NCBI RefSeq assembly: GCF_002355275.1
Contig: NZ_CP023449.1
Span: 4,962,773-5,026,772, forward strand
From: Rhizorhabdus dicambivorans
GTDB lineage: Bacteria; Pseudomonadota; Alphaproteobacteria; Sphingomonadales; Sphingomonadaceae
Direction of reading: 5' to 3'
Length of the DNA stretch: 64,000 nt
The notes under the pieces are model-generated. The model did not search any database and was not told where the DNA came from. It saw only the letters and a list, made by a program, of their open reading frames with translations. Positions 16,269-24,481 of this stretch are shown piece after piece. How positions within the stretch are numbered: the stretch's first letter is position 1; every line of letters begins with the position of its first letter. The translations under genes were made by a program, and so were the position numbers.

Positions 16269-17632
16269 CCGATAACCGCGAGCCCCGCTCCGATCACCTG
16301 CGGCGCCAGATACAGGCTGATCCCCGCCCCCACCGCGGCCGCGCCGAGCATCATCGCATAATAAAGCATGTGGATCTGGCTGCGGAACAAGCCGGCGCCG
16401 CGCAGCAGGGCAATGGTGTAGAGCAGCGCCCCGGCCTCGGCGAGGGTGAGCGCAAGCGGCAGCGCGAGTGGGCCGACCGGGCGGTACAGCGCCGCCACCC
16501 ACAGCGCGAACAACAGCAGCCGGATCAGATTGGCGACCAGCATCGGCCGGGTGCGGCCCATAGCCAGCAGCGTCTGGACGTTGGTGAAGCCGTCGAGATC
16601 GAAGGCCATGCGCAGCAGCAGCACCGACAGGTAGATCCAGCCATATTCGTAGCGGTGGTCGAACAGCAGCCGGAACAGTGCCGGGGCGACGCCGATGCCG
16701 AAGCCGATGCCCGCGAACAGCAGCAGATAGAGCCGCGTCCGCGCGGTGTAGAATATCCCGGCCAGGCTCGCCGGCGCCTCGTTCCAGGCGCGGGAGACCA
16801 GCGGGAAGAAATAGCGCTCGACATAGTTGCGCCCGAACGGCTGGACCGCGAGCGCGAGGTTGGCGGGCAGCATGTAGACGCCGAAATCGGCAACGCTGAA
16901 CAGCTTGGCGAACAATATCTTGTCCGACTGGGTGATCAGCAGGGTGATGAGGGTCGAGGCGATGATCCAGCGCGAGAAGCCGAGGAACTCGCGCGCCAGC
17001 CCGCGATCCCAGGCCGGGCGCGATCCGCCGCCGATGATGGTGAAGGTGAGCAATATCCGCGCGACCGCGCTGACATAGAGGCCGATCACCAGCGCGCGGT
17101 AGTCGGGCATCACCAGCGTCAGCGCCAGATTGGCGACGATCTGGATGGCGAGCGCGATCAGCTCGACCGCGCAGGTCGCGCGCACCCGCCCCTCGCGCTG
17201 GGCGAGCAGCAGCGACATCGGGCAGAGCGCGTTGACGAGGAACAGCGGCGCGGTCGCCGCGATCGGCACGGCCAGCTCGGGCTTGCCCAGGAACGCCGCG
17301 ATCGGCCAGGCCCCGGCCAGCATCGCCGCGGACTGCAGCCCCGCCTGCCCCAGCCGGATCGTCCAGATCACGTCGAGGAAGCGGCGATCGGCGCCCTTGG
17401 CGTGGCGGATCACGAAATCGAACACCCCGAGGTCGGACAACATGGTCAGCACGATCATCACCGAGACGATCACGCCGACGACGCCGAAGGCGTGCGGATC
17501 GAGCAACCGGGTGAGAACGACATTGCCGCCCAGCCGCAGCAGGATCGTGGCGGCGGTGAAGGCGATCAGCATCGCCCCCGCCTCGCTGCGCATCAGCCGG
17601 TGCGCCCAGGCGCGAAGCGCGGCGGCGGTCAT
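16265..17632 (-). CDS. Polysaccharide flippase (Wzx-like, MATE/MVF superfamily)
   Basis: A 455-residue integral membrane protein with about twelve hydrophobic spans. The N-terminus is typical of oligosaccharide flippases (TAATILLRLGGNVVLTRLLDP, then a long helix AFGVVGVIVSVMIVLTML), and NALCPMSLLLAQREG is the usual central motif. It would move lipid-linked sugar units across the inner membrane. The start is ATG at 17632, which overlaps the ligase/polymerase stop by 4 bp. The frame is open further upstream but covers the next gene. The 3' end overlaps the convergent glycosyltransferase by 4 bp, leaving no room for separate terminators. Confidence 0.85.
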   Translation of the reverse strand: MTAAALRAWAHRLMRSEAGAMLIAFTAATILLRLGGNVVLTRLLDPHAFGVVGVIVSVMIVLTMLSDLGVFDFVIRHAKGADRRFLDVIWTIRLGQAGLQSAAMLAGAWPIAAFLGKPELAVPIAATAPLFLVNALCPMSLLLAQREGRVRATCAVELIALAIQIVANLALTLVMPDYRALVIGLYVSAVARILLTFTIIGGGSRPAWDRGLAREFLGFSRWIIASTLITLLITQSDKILFAKLFSVADFGVYMLPANLALAVQPFGRNYVERYFFPLVSRAWNEAPASLAGIFYTARTRLYLLLFAGIGFGIGVAPALFRLLFDHRYEYGWIYLSVLLLRMAFDLDGFTNVQTLLAMGRTRPMLVANLIRLLLFALWVAALYRPVGPLALPLALTLAEAGALLYTIALLRGAGLFRSQIHMLYYAMMLGAAAVGAGISLYLAPQVIGAGLAVIG

Positions 17633-19128
17633 CGGAGGGCGGGTAGCCGCTCGCCCTGGTCGACGGGCAGGGTTGCGACGAGCGGCGCGGCCACGGGCCT
17701 GGCGGCACGATGGGCGGCGGTCAGCTCGGTACGCAGCGCCACCAGCAGCGCCACCACCACGAAGCTGATCTGCATCGGCGCGACCCAGCTGCTGAGCAGC
17801 GCGAGCGAGAGCAGCAACGCCGCCTGGATCGAGATCAGAACCCGCGCGAGGGTGAGATGGGCGGGATCGGGATCGAGGCGGCGGATCGCGCGATAATGGG
17901 GAAAGGCCGAGAGCAGGAAGACGACGTAGAAGGCGAGCGACACCAGCCCGCCCTCGACGATCAGCGCCAGATAGACATTGACCAGATCGACGATGCCCTG
18001 GCCCTGGATGAAGCGGTCGAGCAGCCCTTCGCTGATCGCCTCGCGATAGCCCAGCCACACCCGGCTGCCGAGCGCCTCCGGCACGCCGGTGATCAGGCCG
18101 AGCCGGTAGTCGGTCGAGAATTGCGCATCGGCGCCGCCCAGGATCGGCAGGCCGACCAGCACCGCGAGCCCCGCGACCGGGGCGGCCACTGCGAGCAGAT
18201 AACGGCCGCGCAGCAACTGATAGACCATGATGCCGACGGCGAGCGCGACCAGCCCCGAGCGCGACAGCGTGGCGGCGAGCCCCGCGACCACCGCGACGGA
18301 AAGAAAGGCGAGCGGGCCGGATCGGCCGCGCAGCTGCCACAGCCCCCAGGCGCCGATCGCGGCGAGACCCAGCATCGCCCCGCCGGTCAGCGGGTGGGCG
18401 AATGGCCCATAGGCGCGCGATATCCCGCCGCGCAGCAGCCAGACACGCGGCGAATCGATCGTCCAGAGATCGGCCTTCACGCCCATGATCCCCGAATAGA
18501 GCGGCCATTGCCGCACTGTCTCGAACAGGCAGAGCAGCCCGGCCGCCGCCGCCCCGAACAGCATCAGCCGCAACAGAAGCTCGGGCCGCACGATCTTCAT
18601 CCGCGAAATCAGCTGGTAGGTGAGAAGATAGGGGATGAAATAGGTGAAGATGTTGCGCGCGATCGTGGTCGGCGGCGCGCGCAGCGACATACAGACGCAA
18701 TAGGCCAGGATGAACAGCAGCATGTAGATGTCGCTCATCGCCAACCGGCGGCGCAGATGGTTCTCGGGATGGATCAGGAAGCCGAGCAGCAGCGCGAGCG
18801 AGAAGAAGACGAACGGGGTGATGGGCGCGATATAGGCGCCCGCCACCGCGAGCAGCGATCCCGCCGCCGGCGTCCAGAAGGAGAAGAACAGCCAGGTTCC
18901 GGCCATCGGCACGCGCGGGTCGAAGCAGGCGACGAGCAGGACCATGAACACCAGCTGCGTCCACAGCATGGGCAGCGCCGAGTTGGCGAGGCAGGCGATC
19001 AGGGCGCCGCAGATCACCAGCCGGGCGATATAGCGCTTCTCCCAGCGCTCGCGGACGAGCATCGTCATCGGCAGGGTGGCGACGCCCAGCAGCCCGACCA
19101 GCACCACGGCGTTCTTCCAGAGAAACAT
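17629..19128 (-). CDS. O-antigen ligase / polysaccharide polymerase (Wzy/WaaL-like)
   Basis: A 499-residue membrane protein with about a dozen spans and a large periplasmic loop in its second half (GADAQFSTDYRLGLITG), where the Wzy_C/O-antigen ligase domain falls. GSRVWLGYREAI and GQGIVDLVNVYLALIVEGGL are typical of this domain, including the N-x-Y-L...EGG pattern. It joins or polymerises undecaprenyl-linked sugar units at the periplasmic face. Polymerase versus ligase cannot be decided, though the Wzx/Wzz/Wza context favours a polymerase. The start is the ATG opening MFLWKNAVV. It is the first gene of a two-gene operon with the flippase. Confidence 0.82.
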   Translation of the reverse strand: MFLWKNAVVLVGLLGVATLPMTMLVRERWEKRYIARLVICGALIACLANSALPMLWTQLVFMVLLVACFDPRVPMAGTWLFFSFWTPAAGSLLAVAGAYIAPITPFVFFSLALLLGFLIHPENHLRRRLAMSDIYMLLFILAYCVCMSLRAPPTTIARNIFTYFIPYLLTYQLISRMKIVRPELLLRLMLFGAAAAGLLCLFETVRQWPLYSGIMGVKADLWTIDSPRVWLLRGGISRAYGPFAHPLTGGAMLGLAAIGAWGLWQLRGRSGPLAFLSVAVVAGLAATLSRSGLVALAVGIMVYQLLRGRYLLAVAAPVAGLAVLVGLPILGGADAQFSTDYRLGLITGVPEALGSRVWLGYREAISEGLLDRFIQGQGIVDLVNVYLALIVEGGLVSLAFYVVFLLSAFPHYRAIRRLDPDPAHLTLARVLISIQAALLLSLALLSSWVAPMQISFVVVALLVALRTELTAAHRAARPVAAPLVATLPVDQGERLPALR

Positions 19129-19240
19129 CGGCCCCCCAGTCCGCCAACGACGTTCGCCAGCCAGCGCGGCTCCCCTAATCAAGCCAGAGGCGTCCAAGGT
19201 AAAGAAGGAATGGCTTGATCCGCTGCCGATCTGTCCCCAA

Positions 19241-19822
19241 ATGGCGCTCATGCTGATCGAGACCGAACCGACGCCCAATCCGGCGACCCTGAAATTTCTG
19301 CCGGGACGGACGGTGATGAGCGCGGGCACCCGCGACTTCATCGACCCGGAGGAGGCCGATGCCTCGCCGCTCGCGGCCGCGCTTTTCTCGCTCGGCGACG
19401 TCACCGGCGTGTTCTTCGGCCAGAATTTCGTCTCCGTCACGGCCGCGCAGGGCGCCGAGTGGCGCGACCTTAAGCCGCAGGTGCTCGGCGTGCTGCTCGA
19501 TCATTTCGCGTCCGAGGCACCGCTGTTCAACCCCGGCTCCGCGGCAGGGATCGCGATCGACGACAGCTCCGACTTCGAGGAGGATCCCGCCGATGCCGAC
19601 ATCGTCGCGCAGATCAAGGACCTGATCGACACCCGCGTCCGCCCCGCCGTCGCCAAGGACGGCGGCGACATCGTCTATCGCGGCTTCCAGCGCGGCACCG
19701 TCTATCTGGCGATGCAGGGCGCCTGCTCGGGCTGCCCTTCCTCGGCGGCGACGCTCAAGCAGGGCATCGAGACGCTTCTGAAGCATTATGTGCCCGAGGT
19801 CACCGAAGTCAGGGCTGCCTGA
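19241..19822 (+). CDS. NifU-like Fe-S scaffold/carrier protein (Nfu family)
   Basis: A 193-residue two-domain protein. The N-terminal Nfu domain starts LIETEPTPNPATLKFLPG and the C-terminal NifU domain has GGDIVYRGFQ and the cluster-binding CSGC at residues 162-165. Nfu proteins carry a [4Fe-4S] cluster between two subunits and pass it to client enzymes in the cytoplasm. The ATG at 19250 (MLIETEP) is an equally likely start, since neither has a clear Shine-Dalgarno sequence. It is divergent from the ligase gene and followed at 41 bp by a nitroreductase. Confidence 0.9.
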   Translation: MALMLIETEPTPNPATLKFLPGRTVMSAGTRDFIDPEEADASPLAAALFSLGDVTGVFFGQNFVSVTAAQGAEWRDLKPQVLGVLLDHFASEAPLFNPGSAAGIAIDDSSDFEEDPADADIVAQIKDLIDTRVRPAVAKDGGDIVYRGFQRGTVYLAMQGACSGCPSSAATLKQGIETLLKHYVPEVTEVRAA

Positions 19823-19863
19823 GTTCCTGCTGAAACCATCGAATAATCAGGGAATTTCCATCC

Positions 19864-20466
19864 ATGGCCGAACCTTTGTCCGATGCCGGGCTCGACACGC
19901 TGTTTCGCAAGGCGCGCAGCTATAATGGCTATCTCGACAAGCCGGTCAGCGAGGACCAGCTCCGCCAGATCTGGGAGCTGATGAAATACGGCCCGACCTC
20001 GGCCAATCTGTTCCCGGTCCGGGTCGTCTGGTGCGTCAGCCAGGACGCGAAGGAGCGGCTCGCCAAGCTCGTGTCGGGCAACAACCATGACAAGGTGCTC
20101 AAGGCCCCGGTCACCGCGATCATCGGTATGGACACGAAATTCTACGATCACGCGGCGCGGCTGTTTCCGGTGACCGACGCGCGCAGCTGGTTCGTCGATG
20201 CCGAGGGCAAGCCCGGTGCGCACGCGGCGCCGACCGCGTTCCGCAACAGCTCGTTGCAGGGCGCCTATTTCATCATGGCGGCCCGCGCGATCGGTCTCGA
20301 CACCGGGCCGATGTCGGGCTTCGACAATGACGCGGTGGACCGCGAATTCTTCGCTGGCACCGATACCAAGTCCAATTTCCTCTCGACCCTCGGCTATGGC
20401 GATCCGGCGTCGATCTTCGATCGGCTGCCGCGTCCCTCGTTCGAGGAGTTCACCCAGATCGCCTGA
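19864..20466 (+). CDS. Nitroreductase-family FMN oxidoreductase, RutE/HadB-like
   Basis: A 200-residue protein of the malonic semialdehyde reductase (RutE) branch: FRKARSYNGYLDKPVSEDQL at the N-terminus, MKYGPTSANLFPVRVVWC for FMN binding, and GPMSGFDNDAVDREFF. Members use FMN and NAD(P)H. RutE acts in pyrimidine catabolism, but no rut genes are near, so the substrate here is open. It lies 9 bp before tsaB and probably shares its transcript. Confidence 0.87.
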   Translation: MAEPLSDAGLDTLFRKARSYNGYLDKPVSEDQLRQIWELMKYGPTSANLFPVRVVWCVSQDAKERLAKLVSGNNHDKVLKAPVTAIIGMDTKFYDHAARLFPVTDARSWFVDAEGKPGAHAAPTAFRNSSLQGAYFIMAARAIGLDTGPMSGFDNDAVDREFFAGTDTKSNFLSTLGYGDPASIFDRLPRPSFEEFTQIA

Positions 20467-20475
20467 AAACGGCCG

Positions 20476-21093
20476 ATGCCGCGCACCCTGGTGATCGATA
20501 CGGCGACCGCCGCCTGCTCGGTGGCGCTGATCGCGAACGGCGCGGTGATCGCCGAAATGCATGAGGAGGTGGGACGCGGCCACGCCGAACGGCTGATGCC
20601 GATGATCGCGGCGCTGCCCGATGGCGGCCGCGCCGATGCGATCCTGGTCGATTGTGGTCCCGGCAGTTTCACCGGCGTACGCGTCGGCCTGGCGGCCGCG
20701 CGTGCGCTGGGGCTAGGCTGGGGCGTGCCCGTCTCGGGCTACAGCTCGACGGCCGTCCTTGCCACCGCCGCGTCCGCTTCGGGCGATACGGTAGGCATCG
20801 CCCTGATCGGCGGCCATGGCGAGCTGTTCGTCCAGCGCTACGCCACCCGGCCGCTCGCCCCGCTGTCCGAACTCCGGTCACTGGTGCCGGCCGATGCCGC
20901 GCTCGCGCTCTCCGATACCGAGATAGTCGGATCGGGTGCGGCCCAGCTCATTGCCGCGCGCGGCAACGGCACCGCGCACCCGGCCCTTCCCCGCGCCGCC
21001 GATGCGCGCCTGCTGCCCTCCGCGCTGTCCGCGCTGCCGCCGAGCCCGATCTACGGCCGTGACGCCGACGCCAAGGCGGGGCCGGGCGGATGA
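20476..21093 (+). CDS. tsaB: tRNA threonylcarbamoyladenosine biosynthesis protein TsaB
   Basis: A 205-residue ASKHA-fold protein: LVIDTATAACSVALI at the start and VDCGPGSFTGVRVGLAAARALG at residues 58-79 are diagnostic of TsaB. With TsaD and TsaE it builds the t6A37 modification of ANN-decoding tRNAs. The last 4 bp overlap rimI (ATGA), the classic tsaB-rimI pairing. The C-terminal part is short and Ala/Pro-rich, as is usual in alphaproteobacteria. Confidence 0.92.
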   Translation: MPRTLVIDTATAACSVALIANGAVIAEMHEEVGRGHAERLMPMIAALPDGGRADAILVDCGPGSFTGVRVGLAAARALGLGWGVPVSGYSSTAVLATAASASGDTVGIALIGGHGELFVQRYATRPLAPLSELRSLVPADAALALSDTEIVGSGAAQLIAARGNGTAHPALPRAADARLLPSALSALPPSPIYGRDADAKAGPGG

Positions 21094-21560
21094 GCGCGAT
21101 CAGCATCACCGAGATCGGGATCGACGAGCTCGACCCGGTCATGGCGATCATGGCCGCGGCGTTCGACCCTGGCTATGGCGAGGCCTGGACCGAATCCCAG
21201 ACGCTGTCGATGCTCGTCCTGCCCGGCGTGTGGCTGTCGCTCGCGCGGATCGACGGGCGGCCGGCCGGCTTCGCGCTGAACCGCCAGATCGCCGACGAGG
21301 CCGAACTGCTGCTGCTCGCCGTTGCGCCGGATTGCCGGCGGCAGGGCGTCGCCCTGGCCCTGATCGATCGGACCCTTGCCCTGTTACGAAACCGCAACGG
21401 ACATCGGCTCCATCTCGAAGTACGGCATAATAACCCCGCGATCGAACTGTATAAAAGGGCCGGCTTTACGTTGATCGGCCGGCGGCCCGGCTATTACCAC
21501 GGAATTGACGGGCAGATTCACGACGCGCTTACATTGTCTAGTGTTGTTCAACCGGCCTGA
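21090..21560 (+). CDS. rimI: Ribosomal-protein-alanine N-acetyltransferase RimI
   Basis: A 156-residue GNAT acetyltransferase. The acetyl-CoA site is LLLLAVAPDCRRQGVALALI (R-R-x-G-V-A), followed by LEVRHNNPAIELYKRAGFTLIGRRPGYY, the strong C-terminal signature of RimI. It acetylates the N-terminal alanine of a ribosomal protein (S18 in E. coli). It is translationally coupled to tsaB. A 128-bp gap separates it from mucR. Confidence 0.9.
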   Translation: MSAISITEIGIDELDPVMAIMAAAFDPGYGEAWTESQTLSMLVLPGVWLSLARIDGRPAGFALNRQIADEAELLLLAVAPDCRRQGVALALIDRTLALLRNRNGHRLHLEVRHNNPAIELYKRAGFTLIGRRPGYYHGIDGQIHDALTLSSVVQPA

Positions 21561-21688
21561 TCAGTCGCCTTACTCCGAATCACGGTTGCATTCCTATTGG
21601 AATGGGCGCAGAGCGCGCCGATCGAATGCCGTTTGCTGTGGCTTTCCAAGACAAGATTTTACCTCTGTTGATGAATAAGGACTACACC

Positions 21689-22102
21689 ATGTCGGACAAT
21701 GAAGGGCTTGCCGAAACTCTGATTGCTTTGACCGCGGACATCGTTTCCGCGCATGTCAGCAACAACAGCGTCGCGGTTTCCGATCTGCCGCAGCTCATCC
21801 AGAATGTGCACAACGCGCTGTCCACCCTGGGTGACGAGCAGGCCGCGCCGGTCGTGAAGCAGGAGCCGGCGGTGTCCGTCCGCGCGTCGATCAAGCCCGA
21901 CTACATCGTCTGCCTGGAGGACGGCAAGAAGCTGAAGATGCTGAAGCGGCACCTGATGACCCATTATCAGCTGACCCCGGAGCAGTATCGCGCCAAGTGG
22001 AACCTGCCGGCCGACTATCCGATGGTCGCCCCCAACTATGCCGAGCAGCGCCGCTCGCTGGCCAAGAAGATCGGCCTGGGCACCAAGCGCCGCACCAGCT
22101 GA
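21689..22102 (+). CDS. MucR/Ros-family zinc-finger transcriptional regulator
   Basis: A 137-residue regulator. The C-terminal finger is CLEDGKKLKMLKRHLMTHY: Cys, then Asp where Ros has the second Cys, then HLMTH (H-x3-H). The C-x2-D variant is known in rhizobial Ros/MucR homologues and is expected to be functional. YQLTPEQYRAKWNLPADYPM after the finger is a family hallmark. MucR proteins are global repressors controlling exopolysaccharide, motility and cell cycle in alphaproteobacteria, so the EPS loci in this window are plausible targets. AAGGA upstream supports ATG 21689; an in-frame ATG at 21671 is possible. Confidence 0.9.
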   Translation: MSDNEGLAETLIALTADIVSAHVSNNSVAVSDLPQLIQNVHNALSTLGDEQAAPVVKQEPAVSVRASIKPDYIVCLEDGKKLKMLKRHLMTHYQLTPEQYRAKWNLPADYPMVAPNYAEQRRSLAKKIGLGTKRRTS

Positions 22103-22117
22103 TCGCTGAATTTGCGC

Positions 22118-22142
22118 GGGGGGCGGCGAAATCCGTCCCCCG
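22118..22142 (+). terminator. Possible terminator after mucR
   Basis: A GGGGGG-CGG / CCG-TCCCCC stem with a six-base loop, starting 15 bp after the mucR stop. No T-run follows, so it may be Rho-dependent or only an mRNA 3'-end structure. Confidence 0.35.
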
Positions 22143-22201
22143 ATGCACAAAGCTGACACGCGACCTTGTCTTCGCAACCGCAATACGGCTAACAAGGCGG
22201 C

Positions 22202-22624
22202 ATGCCGGGCAAGATCGACATCGAACAACTCTGTGCCGACAAGGGCCTCCGTATCACCGAGCAGCGCAGGGTGATCGCGCGGGTCCTTTCCGATGCCGAG
22301 GACCATCCCGACGTGGAGCTTCTCCACCAGCGTGCCGCCGCCATCGATCCGGGCATCTCGATCGCCACGGTCTACCGCACCGTTCGCCTGTTCGAGGATG
22401 CCGGCATCCTGGAGCGCCACGATTTCGGCGACGGCCGCGCCCGCTATGAGGCTGCGCCCGAAACCCATCACGATCATCTGATCAACGTCGAAACCGGCGA
22501 AGTGATCGAATTCGTTGACCGCGACCTTGAGGAATTGCAGCGCCGCATCGCCGAGAAGCTGGGCTTCCGCCTGGTCGACCATCGGCTCGAACTCTACGGC
22601 GTCTCGGCCCAGCGCCCCAAATAA
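22202..22624 (+). CDS. Fur-family metal-dependent transcriptional repressor
   Basis: A 140-residue winged-helix repressor: ADKGLRITEQRRVIARVL at the N-terminus, ISIATVYRTVRLFEDAGIL as the recognition helix, and HHDHL at the metal site in the dimerisation domain. The C-terminal CxxC pairs of Zn-containing Fur are absent, as in Irr/Mur-like and many alphaproteobacterial Fur proteins. Its metal (Fe, Mn or heme) therefore cannot be fixed from sequence. The gene ends 6 bp before plsC. Confidence 0.87.
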   Translation: MPGKIDIEQLCADKGLRITEQRRVIARVLSDAEDHPDVELLHQRAAAIDPGISIATVYRTVRLFEDAGILERHDFGDGRARYEAAPETHHDHLINVETGEVIEFVDRDLEELQRRIAEKLGFRLVDHRLELYGVSAQRPK

Positions 22625-22630
22625 CACGGC

Positions 22631-23347
22631 GTGGAGCGGTTGAGGACGATCGCTCGCACGGCCCTGGCGCTGTTCGTGCTCGGCTTCTGCCTCGCCGGCT
22701 ATGCGCTGAGCAGGCCGTTCGGCAAGCGGTTTGGCTGGCCGCGCTTCTTCCTGCAGTGGTTTGGCGAGGCGATGGGCCTCGATGTCCATGTCGAGGGCCG
22801 ACCGCTCGGCCGCGACGTGCTCTACGTCGCCAACCATGTCAGCTGGCTCGACATATTGGCGCTGGGCGGAGCGACCCCGACCTATTTCGTCTCGAAGGAT
22901 GATGTGAGCGGCTGGCCGCTGGTCGGCATGCTCGCGCGGATCGGCGGCACCATCTTCATCGACCGCGAAAGCCGCCGCGCCGCGCGCGGCCAGGTCGACC
23001 AGCTGGGCGCCGCGCTGCTCGGCCATCACCCCGTCACCCTGTTCCCCGAGGGGACGACCGGGGATGGCCGCAGCCTCTTCCCATTCCGCCCCGCCCTCTT
23101 CGCCTCGGTGGCGCCTCCGCCGCCCGGCATCGCGGTCCAGCCGGTGGCGATCGACTATGACGCGGCGGCGGCCGAGATCGCCTGGACCGGCGACGAGGAT
23201 CTCGGCCCCAATGCGAAGAAAGTGCTGGCACGGCCCGGTCCCCTGCGCTGCACCCTGCGCTTTCTCGATCCGCTTCCCCCGTGCGACGACCGCAAGGCGC
23301 TTGCCGCGCGGGCCCAGGCCGCGATCACCGCAGCGCTGGCGCTCTAG
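22631..23347 (+). CDS. plsC: 1-acyl-sn-glycerol-3-phosphate acyltransferase
   Basis: A 238-residue membrane-associated acyltransferase with GTG start. An N-terminal membrane helix is followed by the catalytic NHVSWLD (H-x4-D) motif and FPEGTTGDG, the acyl-acceptor motif. It makes phosphatidic acid from lysophosphatidate in phospholipid synthesis. It starts 6 bp after fur. Its TAG stop (23345-23347) lies inside the 6-bp target duplication of the adjacent IS481 element, so the insertion abuts the gene without changing the protein. Confidence 0.9.
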   Translation: MERLRTIARTALALFVLGFCLAGYALSRPFGKRFGWPRFFLQWFGEAMGLDVHVEGRPLGRDVLYVANHVSWLDILALGGATPTYFVSKDDVSGWPLVGMLARIGGTIFIDRESRRAARGQVDQLGAALLGHHPVTLFPEGTTGDGRSLFPFRPALFASVAPPPPGIAVQPVAIDYDAAAAEIAWTGDEDLGPNAKKVLARPGPLRCTLRFLDPLPPCDDRKALAARAQAAITAALAL

Positions 23348-23348
23348 G
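23343..23348. repeat. Target-site duplication, left copy
   Basis: TCTAGG directly before the left end of the IS element, identical to 24407-24412. It contains the plsC stop codon. Confidence 0.75.
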
Positions 23349-24406
23349 TGTGAGCTTTCAGGAGGTTGTTCATCCGGCGTGACCGGATCAGACTGATGTT
23401 GCGACACGTCAGGTCTGGAGGAACGACCGGATGAACATCCACAAGAATGCCCGAACCACGCCCTTCAGTCGAGCCGAGATCGTCCGGCGCGTGATGGTTC
23501 TGCGCGAGACGCCCAGGGCGGTCGCGACCGCCCTGGGCGTCTCGGAGCGAACCGTAGCCAAGTGGCTGGCACGTTATCGGATCGAAGGCGAAGCCGGTCT
23601 CGTCGACCGCAGCTCGCGCCCACACGCCATGCCCCGCGCCACGCCCGCCGACCGCATCGAGCAGGTCATCGCCCTGCGCCGTCAGCGCCTCTGCGGCAAG
23701 CAGATCGCCGCCACGCTGAAGCTCTCGCCAGCCACTGTCAGCCGGATACTGCGCAACGCACGCTTGAGCCGAATGCGCGATCTCGATCCTCCCGAGCCCA
23801 TCCGTCGCTATGAGCGCGCGCACCCCGGCGAGCTGATCCACATCGACATCAAGAAGCTCGGCCGCTTCGAACGCGTCGGCCATCGCATCACCGGCAATCG
23901 GACAAAGCAGAGCAGCACTCGCGGCAGCCGTGCTGGCGAGCGCTACGGCGCGGGCTGGGAGTTCGTCCACGTCTGCATCGACGATGCCTCGCGCATCGCC
24001 TTCAGCCAGATCCTCCCCGACGAAAAGAAGGAAAGCGCAACCGCCTTCCTCTTCGCCGCCATCGCCTATTATCAAAGCCTCGGCATCACTGTCTCGCGCG
24101 TCATGACCGACAACGGCGCCTGCTACAAAAGCTTCGCCTTCCGCGACGCCTGCAAAGCACTCGGCCTCAAGCACATCCGCACCAAACCCTACACGCCCAA
24201 GACTAACGGCAAGGCCGAACGCTTCATCCAGACCAGCTTACGCGAATGGGCATATGCTCGCGCCTATCCAACCTCCGAGCACCGCAAACGCGCCCTCAGT
24301 CCATGGCTCCATAATTATAACTGGCACCGCCCCCACGGCAGCTTACAATCACAACCGCCCATCAGCCGACTACGTCAGCCAATGAATAACCTGTTGAGGC
24401 TCCACA
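23349..24406 (+). mobile_element. IS481-family insertion sequence, complete
   Basis: A 1058-bp element with imperfect terminal inverted repeats. The left end reads TGTGAGCTTTCAGGAGGTTG and the right end, on the reverse strand, TGTGGAGCCTCAACAGGTTA; both then continue into TTCAT. The ends start TGTG, as in IS481. It is flanked by 6-bp direct repeats TCTAGG and holds one intact transposase gene. It sits between plsC and miaB in the same orientation as both. Confidence 0.85.
23368..23436 (+). promoter_or_regulatory. Hairpin burying the transposase start codon
   Basis: GTTCATCCGG (23368-23377) and CCGGATGAAC (23427-23436) are a perfect 10-bp inverted repeat, and the second arm contains the transposase ATG (23431-23433). 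Transcripts entering from plsC would include both arms and could hide the start codon. This resembles the read-through protection known for IS10 and IS50. The function here is inferred. Confidence 0.6.
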
Positions 24407-24411
24407 TCTAG
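23431..24411 (+). CDS. IS481-family transposase
   Basis: A 326-residue transposase. The N-terminal helix-turn-helix region ([30 protein letters not shown]) binds the ends. The rve integrase core has the DDE triad: Asp in [10 protein letters not shown], Asp in [11 protein letters not shown], and Glu in [11 protein letters not shown], with the usual spacing. It appears full-length and undamaged. The last codon straddles the right IS boundary and the TAG stop lies in the target duplication, so termination is supplied by host DNA. The start codon is within a 10-bp hairpin. Confidence 0.92.
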   Translation: MNIHKNARTTPFSRAEIVRRVMVLRETPRAVATALGVSERTVAKWLARYRIEGEAGLVDRSSRPHAMPRATPADRIEQVIALRRQRLCGKQIAATLKLSPATVSRILRNARLSRMRDLDPPEPIRRYERAHPGELIHIDIKKLGRFERVGHRITGNRTKQSSTRGSRAGERYGAGWEFVHVCIDDASRIAFSQILPDEKKESATAFLFAAIAYYQSLGITVSRVMTDNGACYKSFAFRDACKALGLKHIRTKPYTPKTNGKAERFIQTSLREWAYARAYPTSEHRKRALSPWLHNYNWHRPHGSLQSQPPISRLRQPMNNLLRLHI

Positions 24412-24412
24412 G
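24407..24412. repeat. Target-site duplication, right copy
   Basis: TCTAGG directly after the right end of the IS element, matching 23343-23348. It supplies the TAG stop codon of the transposase at 24409-24411. Confidence 0.75.
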
Positions 24413-24432
24413 CGCTCCTCCCCTATAGGCGC

Positions 24433-24454
24433 GCGCCTGCGGCGCTTTTTATTT
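24433..24454 (+). terminator. Short intrinsic terminator originally downstream of plsC
   Basis: GCGCC-TGC-GGCGC followed by TTTTTATTT. Before the IS insertion it would have followed plsC directly. It now ends transcripts from plsC or the transposase before miaB. Two copies of CCTATAGGCGCG flank it (around 24422 and 24469). Confidence 0.5.
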
Positions 24455-24481
24455 GTCGCCGCTTCGCCTATAGGCGCGGCG

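Noticed and set aside
15380..17896. 838-codon plus-strand frame
   Set aside because: A GC-driven shadow crossing the glycosyltransferase and the minus-strand flippase; low-complexity Gln/Arg/Asp-rich translation.
17710..19218. 502-codon plus-strand frame
   Set aside because: Antisense to the ligase/polymerase, which has clear membrane spans and family motifs.
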